From NCBI RefSeq assembly GCF_014650695.1, contig NZ_BMVL01000007.1, forward strand, positions 350,810 through 414,809: a stretch of 64,000 nucleotides of DNA, in the 5' to 3' direction. The DNA comes from Streptomyces avidinii. GTDB taxonomy: Bacteria; Actinomycetota; Actinomycetes; Streptomycetales; Streptomycetaceae. Under the pieces are notes generated by a model that saw only the letters and a list, made by a program, of their open reading frames with translations, was not told where the DNA came from and ran no database searches. A program made the position numbers and the translations under genes. Shown one piece after another: positions 19,446 to 29,040 of the stretch. Numbering within the stretch: position 1 is the first letter of the stretch; every line of letters starts with the position of its first letter.

Positions 19446-21341
19446 TCACACCGCCCTCATCAGCAGGGTCGCGGCGATCAGAACCACCGTGCCCCCGAAC
19501 ATCGAGACCGCGTAGCTGCGGGCGTAGCCGTTCTGCAGCTTGCGCAGGCGGCCCGAGAGCCCGCCGACCGAGGCGGCCGTCCCGTTGACCACCCCGTCGA
19601 CCACGCTGTGGTCGAGGTATACGAGCGAGCGGGTCAGGTGCTCCCCGCCGCGCACCAGCACGACGTGGTTGAAGTCGTCCTGGTAGAGGTCCTTGCGGGC
19701 CGCCCGGGTGAGGAGCGAGCCGCGCGGGGCGACGACCGGGACGGGCTTGCGTCCGTACATGGTCCAGGCGATGGCGATGCCGATGACGAGGACCACCATG
19801 GTGGCCGCGGTGACCGTCATGGCGCTGACCGGCGGGTTGCCGTGCTCGTAGCCGGTGACGGGCTCCAGCCACTTCAGGAAGCGCTCGCCGATCTCGAAGA
19901 AGGCGCCGGCGAAGACCGAACCGAGCGCCAGGATGACCATCGGGAGGGTCATCGACTTCGGGGACTCGTGCGGGTGCGGCAACTCGCCTCCGGCGTCGGG
20001 CTGCCAGCGCTTCTCACCGAAGAAGGTGAGGAGCATGACGCGGGTCATGTAGAAGGCGGTGATGCCGGCGCCCAGCAGGGTCACGCCGCCCAGGATCCAG
20101 CCCTCGGTGCCGCCCTTCGCGAAGGCCGCCTCGATGATCATGTCCTTGGAGAAGAAGCCCGACAGGCCCGGGAAGCCGATGATCGCCAGGTACCCGAGTC
20201 CGAAGGTCGCGTAGGTGACCGGCATGTACTTCCGCAGGCCGCCGTACTTGCGCATGTCGACCTCGTCGTTCATCCCGTGCATCACGGAACCGGCGCCGAG
20301 GAAGAGGCCCGCCTTGAAGAAACCGTGCGTCACGAGGTGCATGATCGCGAAGACGTAGCCGATCGGGCCGAGGCCCGCGGCGAGGATCATGTAGCCGATC
20401 TGCGACATCGTCGAGCCCGCCAGGGCCTTCTTGATGTCGTCCTTCGCACAACCGACGATCGCACCGAAGAGGAGCGTGACCGCGCCGACGACGGTGACCA
20501 CCAGCTGGGCGTCCGGCGCTCCGTTGAAGATGGCGGCGGAGCGGACGATCAGGTACACGCCCGCCGTCACCATGGTGGCCGCGTGGATCAGGGCCGAGAC
20601 CGGGGTCGGGCCCTCCATCGCGTCCCCGAGCCAGGACTGCAGCGGGACCTGCGCGGACTTGCCGCAGGCGGCCAGCAGCAGCATCAGGCCGATCGCCGTC
20701 AGCGTGCCCTCGGAGGTCTCGCCCACCGACGCGAGGACCGGCTCGAAGGCGAAGGTCCCGAAGGTGGTGAACATCAGCATGATCGCGATCGACAGGCCGA
20801 TGTCGCCGACGCGGTTGACCAGGAAGGCCTTCTTGGCGGCGGTGGCCGCGCTGGGCTTGTGCTGCCAGAAACCGATCAGGAGGTACGAGGCGAGGCCCAC
20901 GCCCTCCCAGCCGAAGTACAGCAGCAGGTAGTTGTCGGCGAGGACCAGCAGGAGCATCGCCGCGACGAACAGGTTCAGGTAGCCGAAGAAGCGGCGGCGG
21001 CGCTCGTCGTGCTCCATGTACCCGATCGAGTACACGTGGATGAGCGTGCCCACCCCGGAGATCAGCAGGACGAAGGTCATCGACAGCTGGTCCAGCTGGA
21101 AGGCCATGTCCGCCTGGAAGCCCTCGACGGGGATCCAGGTGTACAGGTTCTGGGTCAGGGTCCGGTCCTCGGCCGTGCGCCCCAGCATGTCGGCGAACAG
21201 TGCGACGCCGATCCCGAAGGAGACGGCCGCGAGCAGGGTGCCGATCCAGTGACCGACCTTGTCGAGGCGCCGGCCGCCGCACAGCAGCACCACCGCTCCG
21301 AGCAGGGGCGCTGCCACCAGCAGCGCAATCAGGTTCTCCAC
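19446..21341 (-). CDS. nuoL: NADH-quinone oxidoreductase subunit L
   Basis: Distal antiporter-like subunit with the long lateral helix that runs along the membrane arm. The 631-aa protein shows FGWEGVGLASYLLIGFW near 143-159, NRVGDIGLSIAIML near 176-189, SWLGDAMEGPTPVSALIHAA near 235-254 and DDIKKALAGSTMSQIGYMI near 302-320. After the core helices comes the extended C-terminal region (about 500-631) with the amphipathic segment. GTG start nine bases after the nuoK stop, the only noticeable gap inside the distal half of the operon. Confidence 0.97.
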   Translation of the reverse strand: MENLIALLVAAPLLGAVVLLCGGRRLDKVGHWIGTLLAAVSFGIGVALFADMLGRTAEDRTLTQNLYTWIPVEGFQADMAFQLDQLSMTFVLLISGVGTLIHVYSIGYMEHDERRRRFFGYLNLFVAAMLLLVLADNYLLLYFGWEGVGLASYLLIGFWQHKPSAATAAKKAFLVNRVGDIGLSIAIMLMFTTFGTFAFEPVLASVGETSEGTLTAIGLMLLLAACGKSAQVPLQSWLGDAMEGPTPVSALIHAATMVTAGVYLIVRSAAIFNGAPDAQLVVTVVGAVTLLFGAIVGCAKDDIKKALAGSTMSQIGYMILAAGLGPIGYVFAIMHLVTHGFFKAGLFLGAGSVMHGMNDEVDMRKYGGLRKYMPVTYATFGLGYLAIIGFPGLSGFFSKDMIIEAAFAKGGTEGWILGGVTLLGAGITAFYMTRVMLLTFFGEKRWQPDAGGELPHPHESPKSMTLPMVILALGSVFAGAFFEIGERFLKWLEPVTGYEHGNPPVSAMTVTAATMVVLVIGIAIAWTMYGRKPVPVVAPRGSLLTRAARKDLYQDDFNHVVLVRGGEHLTRSLVYLDHSVVDGVVNGTAASVGGLSGRLRKLQNGYARSYAVSMFGGTVVLIAATLLMRAV

Positions 21342-21350
21342 AGCGACCCC

Positions 21351-21650
21351 TTACAGCTTCATCAGGCTGGCGTCGTCGACCGAGGCCGAGTGGCGGGTAC
21401 GGAACAGCGACACGATGATCGCCAGGCCGACCACGACCTCCGCGGCGGCGACGACCATCGTGAAGAACGCGATGATCTGGCCGTCGAGGTTGCCGTGCAT
21501 CCGGGAGAACGCGACGAAGGCGAGGTTGCAGGCGTTGAGCATCAGCTCGACGCACATGAACAGCACGATCGCGTTCTTGCGGATCAGGACCCCGACGCCA
21601 CCGATCGTGAACAGCAGGGCCGCCAGGTACAGGTAGTTGACCGGATTCAC
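21351..21650 (-). CDS. nuoK: NADH-quinone oxidoreductase subunit K
   Basis: Small three-helix membrane subunit (99 aa) of complex I next to NuoJ and NuoA. Sequence begins MNPVNYLYLAALLFTIGGVG; the two buried Glu residues used in proton transfer are visible in FMCVELMLNACNLAFV (helix 2) and in AAAEVVVGLAIIVSLF (helix 3). GTG start overlaps the nuoJ stop by four bases. Length equals the usual 99-101 residues. Confidence 0.97.
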   Translation of the reverse strand: MNPVNYLYLAALLFTIGGVGVLIRKNAIVLFMCVELMLNACNLAFVAFSRMHGNLDGQIIAFFTMVVAAAEVVVGLAIIVSLFRTRHSASVDDASLMKL

Positions 21651-22462
21651 TTCGAGGCCTCCTCACGGCCGAGGCGCTCGGACGAGGCCTGCTCCAGTGC
21701 CTTGAGGTCGTCGATCGCCTGGCTGGAGACGTCCCGGATCTGACCGCGGGCGCGCAGTGTCCGGTTGACGGTCAGCTCGGACGGGGTGCCGTCCGGCAGC
21801 AGGCCGGCGACGTCCACCGCGTTGTGCCGGGCATAGACGCCGGGCGCGGGCAGAGGCGGGAGCTGGACGCCCTCGCGGACCCGCTTCTCGGCGAGCTCGC
21901 GCTGGGTGGCGGCCCGTTCGGTGCGCTCGCGGTGGGTGAGCACCATCGCGCCGACGGACGCGGTGATCAGCAGCGCGCCGGTGATCTCGAAGGCGAAGAC
22001 GTACTTGGTGAAGATCAGCTGCGCGAGGCCCTCGATGTGCCCGGCGGAGTTGACCCGGCCGAGCCCGTTGAAGTGGGTGAGCCCGGCGTTGGCGATGCCG
22101 CCGATCAGCAGGGTGCCGAAGCCGAGCCCGCACAGGGCGGCCAGCCAGCGCTGTCCCTTGATGGTCTCCTTCAGCGAGTCGGCGGCGGTGACGCCGACGA
22201 GCATGACCACGAAGAGGAAGAGCATCATGATCGCGCCGGTGTAGACGATGACCTGGACGACGCCCAGGAAGTACGCCCCGTTGGCGAGGTAGAAGACGGC
22301 CAGGATGATCATCGTCCCGGCCAGGCTGAGGGCACTGTGGACGGCCTTCTTCATCAGGATCGTGGCCAGAGCGCCGATGACGGCGACCGTGCCGAGGACC
22401 CAGAACTGGATCGCCTCGCCCGTGGAGGTCATGGAGGACACGGAGGCGGCCACGGCGCTCAT
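21647..22462 (-). CDS. nuoJ: NADH-quinone oxidoreductase subunit J
   Basis: Membrane subunit of the proton-pumping arm, 271 aa. Five helices lie in residues about 18-175; the helix-3 pi-bulge region VVQVIVYTGAIMMLFLFVVM (near 68-87) is the best marker. About 90 residues follow the last helix (ERTERAATQRELAEKRVREG, then NAVDVAGLLPDGTPSELTVN, ending EQASSERLGREEASK), a cytoplasmic tail that is typical of actinobacterial NuoJ and absent in E. coli. ATG start overlaps nuoI by four bases and the gene overlaps nuoK by four. Confidence 0.96.
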   Translation of the reverse strand: MSAVAASVSSMTSTGEAIQFWVLGTVAVIGALATILMKKAVHSALSLAGTMIILAVFYLANGAYFLGVVQVIVYTGAIMMLFLFVVMLVGVTAADSLKETIKGQRWLAALCGLGFGTLLIGGIANAGLTHFNGLGRVNSAGHIEGLAQLIFTKYVFAFEITGALLITASVGAMVLTHRERTERAATQRELAEKRVREGVQLPPLPAPGVYARHNAVDVAGLLPDGTPSELTVNRTLRARGQIRDVSSQAIDDLKALEQASSERLGREEASK

Positions 22463-23055
22463 GCGTCCACCTCCTCGGACTTCCCGTTCTCCGGGGCGAC
22501 TTCGCCCTTGGAGACGGCGACCTGCCGGACCGTGCCCGGGGCCGCCCCGGTCACCAGTCCGCGGTAGTAGTCCGTGTCGTCCGCGCCGGGGAAGATCGAG
22601 TGCGGTGCCTCGACCATGCCCTCGGTCAGACCGGAGAGCAGCTGCTCCTTGGTGTAGATGAGCGATTCGCGGCTGGAGTCGGCCAGTTCGAACTCGTTCG
22701 TCATGGTGAGCGCCCTGGTCGGGCACGCCTCCACGCACAGCCCGCACAGGATGCAGCGGGCGTAGTTGATCTGGTAGACGGCGCCGTACCGCTCACCCGG
22801 GGAGTAGCGCTCCTCCTCGGTGTTGTCCGCGCCCTCCACATAGATCGCGTCGGCGGGACAGGCCCAGGCACACAGCTCGCACCCGATGCACTTCTCCAGA
22901 CCGTCGGGGTGCCGGTTGAGCTGATGCCGTCCGTGGAAGCGCGGTGCGGTCGTCTTCTGCTGCTCCGGGTACTGCTCGGTGAGGCGCTTCTTGAACATGG
23001 CCTTGAAGGTCACGCCGAAGCCCGCCACCGGGTTCTGCCACTTCTCGTCGGACAT
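22459..23055 (-). CDS. nuoI: NADH-quinone oxidoreductase subunit I (8Fe ferredoxin-like)
   Basis: Carries iron-sulfur clusters N6a and N6b that pass electrons to NuoB. Two CxxCxxCxxxC motifs are complete: Cys56, 59, 62, 66 (CIGCELCAWACP) and Cys101, 104, 107, 111 (CILCGLCVEACP). The protein has 198 aa with a C-terminal extension after residue 150 (VEAPHSIFPGADDTDYYRG onward) usual for Streptomyces. ATG start three bases after the nuoH stop, and a four-base overlap with nuoJ. Confidence 0.97.
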   Translation of the reverse strand: MSDEKWQNPVAGFGVTFKAMFKKRLTEQYPEQQKTTAPRFHGRHQLNRHPDGLEKCIGCELCAWACPADAIYVEGADNTEEERYSPGERYGAVYQINYARCILCGLCVEACPTRALTMTNEFELADSSRESLIYTKEQLLSGLTEGMVEAPHSIFPGADDTDYYRGLVTGAAPGTVRQVAVSKGEVAPENGKSEEVDA

Positions 23056-23058
23056 CTC

Positions 23059-24411
23059 TCAAGCCTCCTCTCGGTCACTGTCAGTATTCGTGCCGCCACT
23101 GACAATCAGCTCCCGCTCGGTGCGGGACCGCCTGCGCGGTACGGGTGCCAGGTGCTGGCCGGGCTTGGGCGGTACGGGGAATCCGCCCGCCAGCGGGTCG
23201 AAGGGCTCGGTGTCGTGCACGGCCTCCGCGGCCGCCGCCTTCTCCCGCTTGTCGCGGAAGACGTCCGCGACGAAGGAGAGGAGCAGGATCGCCACGACGG
23301 CGCCGCCGACGTAGAGGACGATCTCGCTGAAGTCGTACGCCTCGTTGCGCAGCGCCCGGACGGTGGCCACCAGCATCAGCCAGACCACCGAGACCGGGAT
23401 CAGTACCTTCCAGCCGAGCTTCATCAGCTGGTCGTAGCGCACACGCGGCAGCGTGCCGCGCAGCCAGATGAAGAAGAACAGCAGCAGCTGCACCTTGAGG
23501 ACGAACCAGAGCATCGGCCACCAGCCGTGGTTCGCGCCCTCCCAGAAGGAGCTGATCGGGTACGGGGCCCGCCAGCCGCCCAGGAAGAGGGTGACCGAGA
23601 CCGCCGAGACGGTGACCATGTTGACGTACTCCGCCAGCATGAACAGCGCGAACTTGATGGACGAGTACTCGGTGTTGAAGCCGCCGACCAGGTCGCCCTC
23701 GGACTCCGGCATGTCGAAGGGGGCGCGGTTCGTCTCGCCGACCATCGTGACGACGTAGATGATGAAGGACACCGGCAGCAGCACGATGAACCAGCGGTCC
23801 TCCTGGGCCTCCACGATCGCCGAGGTCGACATCGACCCGGAGTAGAGGAAGACCGAGGCGAAGGCCGCGCCCATCGCGATCTCGTAGGAGATCATCTGCG
23901 CGCAGGAGCGCAGGCCGCCGAGGAGCGGGTAGGTCGAGCCGGAGGACCAGCCGGCCAGCACGATGCCGTAGATGCCGACCGAGGCCACCGCGAGGATGTA
24001 GAGCATCGCGATGGGCAGGTCGGTCAGCTGCATCGTGGTGCGCTGGCCGAAGATGGAGACCTCGTCGTCGGGCGGCCCGAAGGGGATCACCGCGATGGCC
24101 ATGAAGGCCGGGATCGCCGCGATGATCGGGGCGAGGACGTAGATGACCTTGTCGGCCCGCTTGACGATCAGGTCTTCCTTGAGCATCAGCTTCACGCCGT
24201 CGGCGAGCGACTGGAGCATGCCCCAGGGGCCGTGCCGGTTCGGGCCGATGCGCAGCTGCATCCAGGCGACGACCTTGCGCTCCCACACGATGGAGAAGAG
24301 CACCGTCACCATCAGGAAGGCGAAGCAGAAGACCGCCTTGAGGAGGACGAGCCACCAGACGTCCCGGCCGAACAGGGACAGGTCCTCGGCAGCGAGTTGA
24401 ACGGTGTTCAC
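23059..24411 (-). CDS. nuoH: NADH-quinone oxidoreductase subunit H
   Basis: Membrane subunit that forms the quinone pocket together with NuoB and NuoD. The 450-aa protein has about nine helices and the family landmarks ERKVVAWMQLRIGPNRHGPW near 45-64 and RAPFDMPESEGDLVGGFNTE near 230-249, both lining the quinone entry channel, then RGTLPRVRYDQLM near 325-337. The C-terminal 60 residues are hydrophilic, an actinobacterial extension. The GTG start at 24411 overlaps the nuoG stop by four bases; frame continuing upstream of it is only the antisense of nuoG coding bias. Confidence 0.97.
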   Translation of the reverse strand: MNTVQLAAEDLSLFGRDVWWLVLLKAVFCFAFLMVTVLFSIVWERKVVAWMQLRIGPNRHGPWGMLQSLADGVKLMLKEDLIVKRADKVIYVLAPIIAAIPAFMAIAVIPFGPPDDEVSIFGQRTTMQLTDLPIAMLYILAVASVGIYGIVLAGWSSGSTYPLLGGLRSCAQMISYEIAMGAAFASVFLYSGSMSTSAIVEAQEDRWFIVLLPVSFIIYVVTMVGETNRAPFDMPESEGDLVGGFNTEYSSIKFALFMLAEYVNMVTVSAVSVTLFLGGWRAPYPISSFWEGANHGWWPMLWFVLKVQLLLFFFIWLRGTLPRVRYDQLMKLGWKVLIPVSVVWLMLVATVRALRNEAYDFSEIVLYVGGAVVAILLLSFVADVFRDKREKAAAAEAVHDTEPFDPLAGGFPVPPKPGQHLAPVPRRRSRTERELIVSGGTNTDSDREEA

Positions 24412-26912
24412 GCGCCCACCTCCGCAGTGGTGTCGCCTGCGCCGGCCGGGGTCGCCGGGCCGATGCGTACGAGGGTGCCCGGGCGGGCGCCGGCGTCGGC
24501 GAGGACGCCGGAGCCGGTGGAGTTCAGCGGGAGCCAGACCACGCGGTCGGGCATCTCGGTGATCCGGAGCGGGAGTTCCACGGAACCGGCCGGGCCGGTG
24601 ACCGCGAGGGCGTCGCCGTCCTTGACGCCGGTCTCGGCGGCCGTGGCGGCCGAGAGCCGGGCGCTCGCCTCGTGCCGGGTGCCGGCCAGGGCGTCGTCGC
24701 CCTCCTGGAGCCGGCCGAGGTCGAGGAGCAGCCGGTGGCCCGCGAGGACCGCCTCGCCGGCGCCCGGGCGGGGCAGCGGCACGGTGTCCGCGCCCTGCTC
24801 GGCGGCCCGCTCCCCGGCCCACGGGCCGAGCCGGTCCAGCTCCCGGCGTACGGCGTGTACGTCGGGCAGCGAGATCGGCCGGTCGGCCGCGTCGGCCAGC
24901 ATGTGCAGCACGCGGGCGTCGGCCGGGGCGAGCCGGCGGGTCATCTGGTCGGGCTTGAGCGCGGCCTCGAACGGCCGGACCCTGCCCTCCCAGTTGATGA
25001 AGGCACCGGCCTTCTCGGCCACCGCGGCGACCGGGAGGACCACGTCCGCATGGTCGGTGACCTCGCTGGGCCGCAGCTCCAGGGAGACCACGAAGGCCTC
25101 CTGCAGGGCGGTCCGTGCGCGGGCCGGGTCCGGCAGGTCGGCGACCTCGACGCCCGCGATCAGCAGGGCGGAGAGCTCCCCGGTCGCCGCGGCCTCGATG
25201 ATCTGGCCGGTGTCGCGGCCGTAGCGGTGCGGGAGTTCGTCCAGGCCCCAGGCGGTGGCGACCTCGTCGCGGGCCCGCGGGTCGGTGGCCGGACGGCCCC
25301 CCGGCAGCAGGGTCGGCAGCGCGCCCGCCTCGACGGCGGCCCGCTCACCGGCCCGGCGCGGGATCCACACCAGGGTGGCTCCGGTGACGCCGGCGGCCCG
25401 TACGGCGGCGGTCAGCGCGCCCGGCACGCCGGCGAGGCGCTCCCCGACGAGGATGACCGAGCCGGGCAGCCGCAGCGCCTCGGCGGCTTCGGCGCCCCCG
25501 GTCTCCAGTCCGGTCCGGGAGGCCAGCGCGTCGAGCCACTCGGGCTCGGTGCCGGGGGCGGCGGCCAGCAGGGTGCCGCCGGTCTTGTCCAGGCCGCGGG
25601 TGGCGAAGGGGGCGACGGAGAAGGTCCGCTGCTTGTGCTTGCGGTGGGCCTTGCGCAGTCGCAGGAAGACGCCGGGGGCCTCCTCCTCCGCCTCGATGCC
25701 GACGAGCAGCACCGCGGGGGCCGCCTCCAGGGCGGTGTACGAGAGCCACCGGCCGCCGAGGTCGACCCCGTACCCGGCGACCTCCGAGGCCAGGAACTCG
25801 GCCTCCTCGGCGCTGTGCACGCGGGCCCGGAAATCGATGTCGTTGGTGTCGAGCACCACCCGGGCGAACTTGGCGTACGCGTAGGCGTCCTCGACGGGGA
25901 GCCGGCCGCCGGTCAGCACCCCGGCCCGGCCGCGCGCTGCGGCGAGGCCGTTCGCCGCCGCCTCCAGGGCCTCGGGCCAGCTCGCCGGCTCCAGCTGCCC
26001 GGCGGCATTGCGCACCAGCGGCGTGGTCAGCCGGTCCGGGCGCTGCGCGTAGCGGAACCCGAAGCGGCCCTTGTCGCAGATCCACTCCTCGTTGACCTCG
26101 GGGTCCTCGGCGGCGAGCCGGCGCAGCACCTTGCCGCGGCGGTGGTCGGTGCGGGTCGCGCAGCCGCCCGCGCAGTGCTCGCACACGCTCGGGGAGGAGA
26201 CCAGGTCGAAGGGGCGGGAGCGGAACCGGTAGGCGGCCGAGGTGAGGGCGCCGACCGGGCAGATCTGGATGGTGTTGCCGGAGAAGTACGACTCGAAGGG
26301 GTCGCCCTCGCCGGTGCCGACCTGCTGGAGCGCGCCGCGTTCCAGCAGCTCGATCATCGGGTCGCCGGCGATCTCGTTGGAGAAGCGGGTGCAGCGCGCG
26401 CACAGCACGCACCGCTCGCGGTCCAGCAGCACCTGGGTGGAGATCGGGACCGGCTTCTCGTAGGTGCGCTTCTTGCCCTCGAACCGGGATTCGGCGTTGC
26501 CGTGCGACATCGCCTGGTTCTGCAGCGGGCACTCGCCGCCCTTGTCGCAGACCGGGCAGTCCAGTGGGTGGTTGATGAGCAGCAGCTCCATCACACCGCG
26601 CTGGGACTTGTCGGCGACCTCGGAGGTCAGCTGGGTCTTGACGACCATGCCGTCGGTGCAGGTGATGGTGCAGGAGGCCATCGGCTTGCGCTGGCCCTCG
26701 ACCTCGACGATGCACTGGCGGCAGGCGCCGGCCGGCGAGAGCAGGGGGTGATCGCAGAACCGGGGGATCTCGATGCCGAGCTGTTCGGCGGCCCGGATGA
26801 CGAGGGTGCCCTTGGGCACCGACAGTTCGACCCCGTCGATGGTCAGCGAGACGGTGTTCTCCGGTGGAACCGCCGCTCCGCCCCCGGAGGCCGCTGGAGT
26901 GGTGACGGTCAT
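24408..26912 (-). CDS. nuoG: NADH-quinone oxidoreductase subunit G
   Basis: Large iron-sulfur subunit of the NADH module, 834 aa. N-terminal 2Fe-2S domain: CDHPLLSPAGACRQC with a further Cys in MASC (about residues 52-80). Then the HxxxCxxC 4Fe-4S site around HPLDCPVCDKGGECPLQNQ (about 126-144) and the CVLCARCTRF and CPVG sites (about 178-240). A further CEHCAGGC cluster site (about 253-260), the N7-type motif, introduces the molybdopterin-oxidoreductase-like domain, which is degenerate and carries no cofactor in complex I. ATG overlaps nuoF by four bases. Confidence 0.97.
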   Translation of the reverse strand: MTVTTPAASGGGAAVPPENTVSLTIDGVELSVPKGTLVIRAAEQLGIEIPRFCDHPLLSPAGACRQCIVEVEGQRKPMASCTITCTDGMVVKTQLTSEVADKSQRGVMELLLINHPLDCPVCDKGGECPLQNQAMSHGNAESRFEGKKRTYEKPVPISTQVLLDRERCVLCARCTRFSNEIAGDPMIELLERGALQQVGTGEGDPFESYFSGNTIQICPVGALTSAAYRFRSRPFDLVSSPSVCEHCAGGCATRTDHRRGKVLRRLAAEDPEVNEEWICDKGRFGFRYAQRPDRLTTPLVRNAAGQLEPASWPEALEAAANGLAAARGRAGVLTGGRLPVEDAYAYAKFARVVLDTNDIDFRARVHSAEEAEFLASEVAGYGVDLGGRWLSYTALEAAPAVLLVGIEAEEEAPGVFLRLRKAHRKHKQRTFSVAPFATRGLDKTGGTLLAAAPGTEPEWLDALASRTGLETGGAEAAEALRLPGSVILVGERLAGVPGALTAAVRAAGVTGATLVWIPRRAGERAAVEAGALPTLLPGGRPATDPRARDEVATAWGLDELPHRYGRDTGQIIEAAATGELSALLIAGVEVADLPDPARARTALQEAFVVSLELRPSEVTDHADVVLPVAAVAEKAGAFINWEGRVRPFEAALKPDQMTRRLAPADARVLHMLADAADRPISLPDVHAVRRELDRLGPWAGERAAEQGADTVPLPRPGAGEAVLAGHRLLLDLGRLQEGDDALAGTRHEASARLSAATAAETGVKDGDALAVTGPAGSVELPLRITEMPDRVVWLPLNSTGSGVLADAGARPGTLVRIGPATPAGAGDTTAEVGA

Positions 26913-28285
26913 GCGTTCACCTCCGTGTCGGCCCAGAGGGTCGACTTCCTGGGGTCGAAGGGGCAGCCCTTGCCCGTGATGTGCTGCTCGTACTCCTCGC
27001 GGAAGTACTTGAGCGAGGAGAAGATCGGGCTGGCCGCGCCGTCGCCGAGCGCGCAGAAGGACTTGCCGTTGATGTTGTCGGCGATGTCGTTCAGCTTGTC
27101 GAGGTCGGACATGACGCCCTTGCCGGCCTCGATGTCGCGCAGCAACTGGACCAGCCAGTAGGTGCCTTCGCGGCACGGCGTGCACTTGCCGCAGGACTCG
27201 TGGGCGTAGAACTCGGTCCACCGGGTGACGGCCCGCACCACGCAGGTCGTCTCGTCGAAGCACTGGAGGGCCTTGGTGCCGAGCATCGAGCCGGCGGCGC
27301 CCACCCCCTCGTAGTCCAGCGGGACGTCGAGGTGCTCGTCGGTGAACATCGGGGTGGAGGAGCCGCCGGGGGTCCAGAACTTCAGCCGGTGTCCGGGGCG
27401 CATGCCGCCGCTCATGTCGAGGAGCTGGCGCAGGGTGATGCCCAGCGGGGCCTCGTACTGGCCGGGTCCGACGACGTGACCGGAGAGCGAGTACAGCGTG
27501 AAGCCGGGGGACTTCTCGGTCCCCATCGACTTGAACCAGTCCTTGCCCTTGTTCAGGATCGCGGGAACCGAGGCGATGGACTCGACGTTGTTCACGACAG
27601 TGGGGCAGGCGTAGAGCCCCTCGACCGCGGGGAAGGGGGGACGCAGCCGGGGCTGACCGCGTCGGCCTTCGAGGGAGTCGAGCAGCGCCGTCTCCTCGCC
27701 GCAGATGTACGCGCCCGCGCCCGCGTGCACCGTGACGTCGAGGTTGCGCCCGGTGCCGTCGATGTCCTTGCCGAGGTATCCGGCCGCGTACGCCTCGCGC
27801 ACGGCCTCGTGCAGGCGCCGCAGGACGGGCACCGTCTCGCCGCGCAGGTAGATGAAGGCGTGCTCCGAGCGGATCGCGTAGCAGGCGATGATCATTCCCT
27901 CGATGAGGGAGTGCGGGTTGGCGAAGAGGAGGGGGATGTCCTTGCAGGTTCCCGGCTCCGACTCGTCCGCGTTCACGACGAGGTAGTGCGGCTTTCCGTC
28001 GCCCTGCGGGATGAACTGCCACTTCATGCCGGTGGGGAAGCCCGCGCCGCCGCGGCCGCGCAGACCCGAGTCCTTGACGTACGCGATGAGGTCGTCCGGG
28101 GTCATGGCGAGCGCCTTGCGCAGGCCCTCGTACCCCTCGTGACGCCGGTAGGTCTCCAGCGTCCACGACCGCGGCTCGTCCCAGAAGGAGGACAGCACGG
28201 GGGCGAGGAGCTTCTCCGGACTCGTCCCGCCCCCGGCCTCCGGCCGGGAGGTACCCCCGTTGCTCAGCTCGGAAGACACGGACAT
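26909..28285 (-). CDS. nuoF: NADH-quinone oxidoreductase subunit F
   Basis: NADH- and FMN-binding subunit where NADH is oxidised, 458 aa. GLRGRGGAGFPTGMKW near residue 73 binds NADH, DESEPGTCKDIPL near 106 and GAGAYICGEETALLDSLEG near 190 bind FMN, and ESCGKCTPCREGTYWL near 358 supplies the Cys of cluster N3. ATG at 28285 is chosen because it overlaps the nuoE stop by one base; the frame upstream is nuoE read in another frame. Followed by nuoG with a four-base overlap. Confidence 0.97.
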   Translation of the reverse strand: MSVSSELSNGGTSRPEAGGGTSPEKLLAPVLSSFWDEPRSWTLETYRRHEGYEGLRKALAMTPDDLIAYVKDSGLRGRGGAGFPTGMKWQFIPQGDGKPHYLVVNADESEPGTCKDIPLLFANPHSLIEGMIIACYAIRSEHAFIYLRGETVPVLRRLHEAVREAYAAGYLGKDIDGTGRNLDVTVHAGAGAYICGEETALLDSLEGRRGQPRLRPPFPAVEGLYACPTVVNNVESIASVPAILNKGKDWFKSMGTEKSPGFTLYSLSGHVVGPGQYEAPLGITLRQLLDMSGGMRPGHRLKFWTPGGSSTPMFTDEHLDVPLDYEGVGAAGSMLGTKALQCFDETTCVVRAVTRWTEFYAHESCGKCTPCREGTYWLVQLLRDIEAGKGVMSDLDKLNDIADNINGKSFCALGDGAASPIFSSLKYFREEYEQHITGKGCPFDPRKSTLWADTEVNA

Positions 28286-29040
28286 CACTCCCCTCCCTCG
28301 GCGGTGGCCTCGCCACGCGGATGGACGATCGAGGTGTGCGCGGACTCGCCGCGCGCGATGCGCAGCCCGATCAGCGAGGCGGGTCCGGCGCCGCCGGTCG
28401 CCTCGACCGCGCCCTCCCGCTCGTCCGGGAAGCCGGCCAGGATCCGGGCGGTTTCCTTGTAGGTGCACAGCGGCGCGCCCCGGGTCGGGGAGACCTCGCG
28501 GCCGGCCAGCAGGTCGTCGACCATGGCCTTGGCGGATTCGGGGGTCTGGTTGTCGAAGAACTCCCAGTTGACCATCACCACCGGGGCGTAGTCGCAGGCC
28601 GCGTTGCACTCGATGTGTTCGAGGGTGACCTTGCCGTCGGGGGTGGTCTCGTTGTTGCCGACCCCGAGGTGCTCCTTGAGCTCCTCGAAGATGGCGTCGC
28701 CGCCCATCACCGCGCACAGGGTGTTCGTACAGACGCCGACCTGGTAGTCGCCGGAGGGCCGCCGCCGGTACATCGTGTAGAAGGTCGCCACCGCCGTGAC
28801 CTCGGCGGTGGTCAGGCCCAGCACCTCCGCGCAGAAGCGGATGCCGGTGCGCGAGACGTACCCCTCCTGCGACTGGGTCAGGTGCAGCAGCGGCAGCAGC
28901 GCGGAGCGGCTGTCGGGGTAGCGCGCGATGACTTCCTTGGCGTCGGCTTCGAGGCGCTCGCGTACCTCCGCCGGAAAGTCGGGGGCCGGCAGCTGGGGCA
29001 TGCCCAGCGAGACCCCTTGGTTCGAAGGACTGGCGGTCAT
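28285..29040 (-). CDS. nuoE: NADH-quinone oxidoreductase subunit E (2Fe-2S)
   Basis: Holds cluster N1a beside the flavin. The 251-aa protein has the thioredoxin-like ferredoxin fold; cluster ligands are in QVGVCTNTLCAVMGG (two Cys) and IECNAACDYAPVVMVNW (two Cys). A C-terminal tail of about 60 residues after TYKETARILAGFPDE is rich in Gly/Ala and is probably flexible; such tails are common in Streptomyces NuoE. ATG at 29040 overlaps the nuoD stop by four bases. Confidence 0.96.
   Translation of the reverse strand: MTASPSNQGVSLGMPQLPAPDFPAEVRERLEADAKEVIARYPDSRSALLPLLHLTQSQEGYVSRTGIRFCAEVLGLTTAEVTAVATFYTMYRRRPSGDYQVGVCTNTLCAVMGGDAIFEELKEHLGVGNNETTPDGKVTLEHIECNAACDYAPVVMVNWEFFDNQTPESAKAMVDDLLAGREVSPTRGAPLCTYKETARILAGFPDEREGAVEATGGAGPASLIGLRIARGESAHTSIVHPRGEATAEGGE

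Noticed and set aside
24672..27161. 829-codon open frame on the plus strand opposite nuoG/nuoF
   Set aside because: Composition shadow of GC-biased codons; Gly/Arg/Val-rich text without domain, and nuoG and nuoF on the other strand are certain.
24408..28316. A 1302-residue NuoG with a long N-terminal extension
   Set aside because: The first 468 codons are nuoF read in another frame; the true start is the ATG at 26912 overlapping nuoF by four bases.
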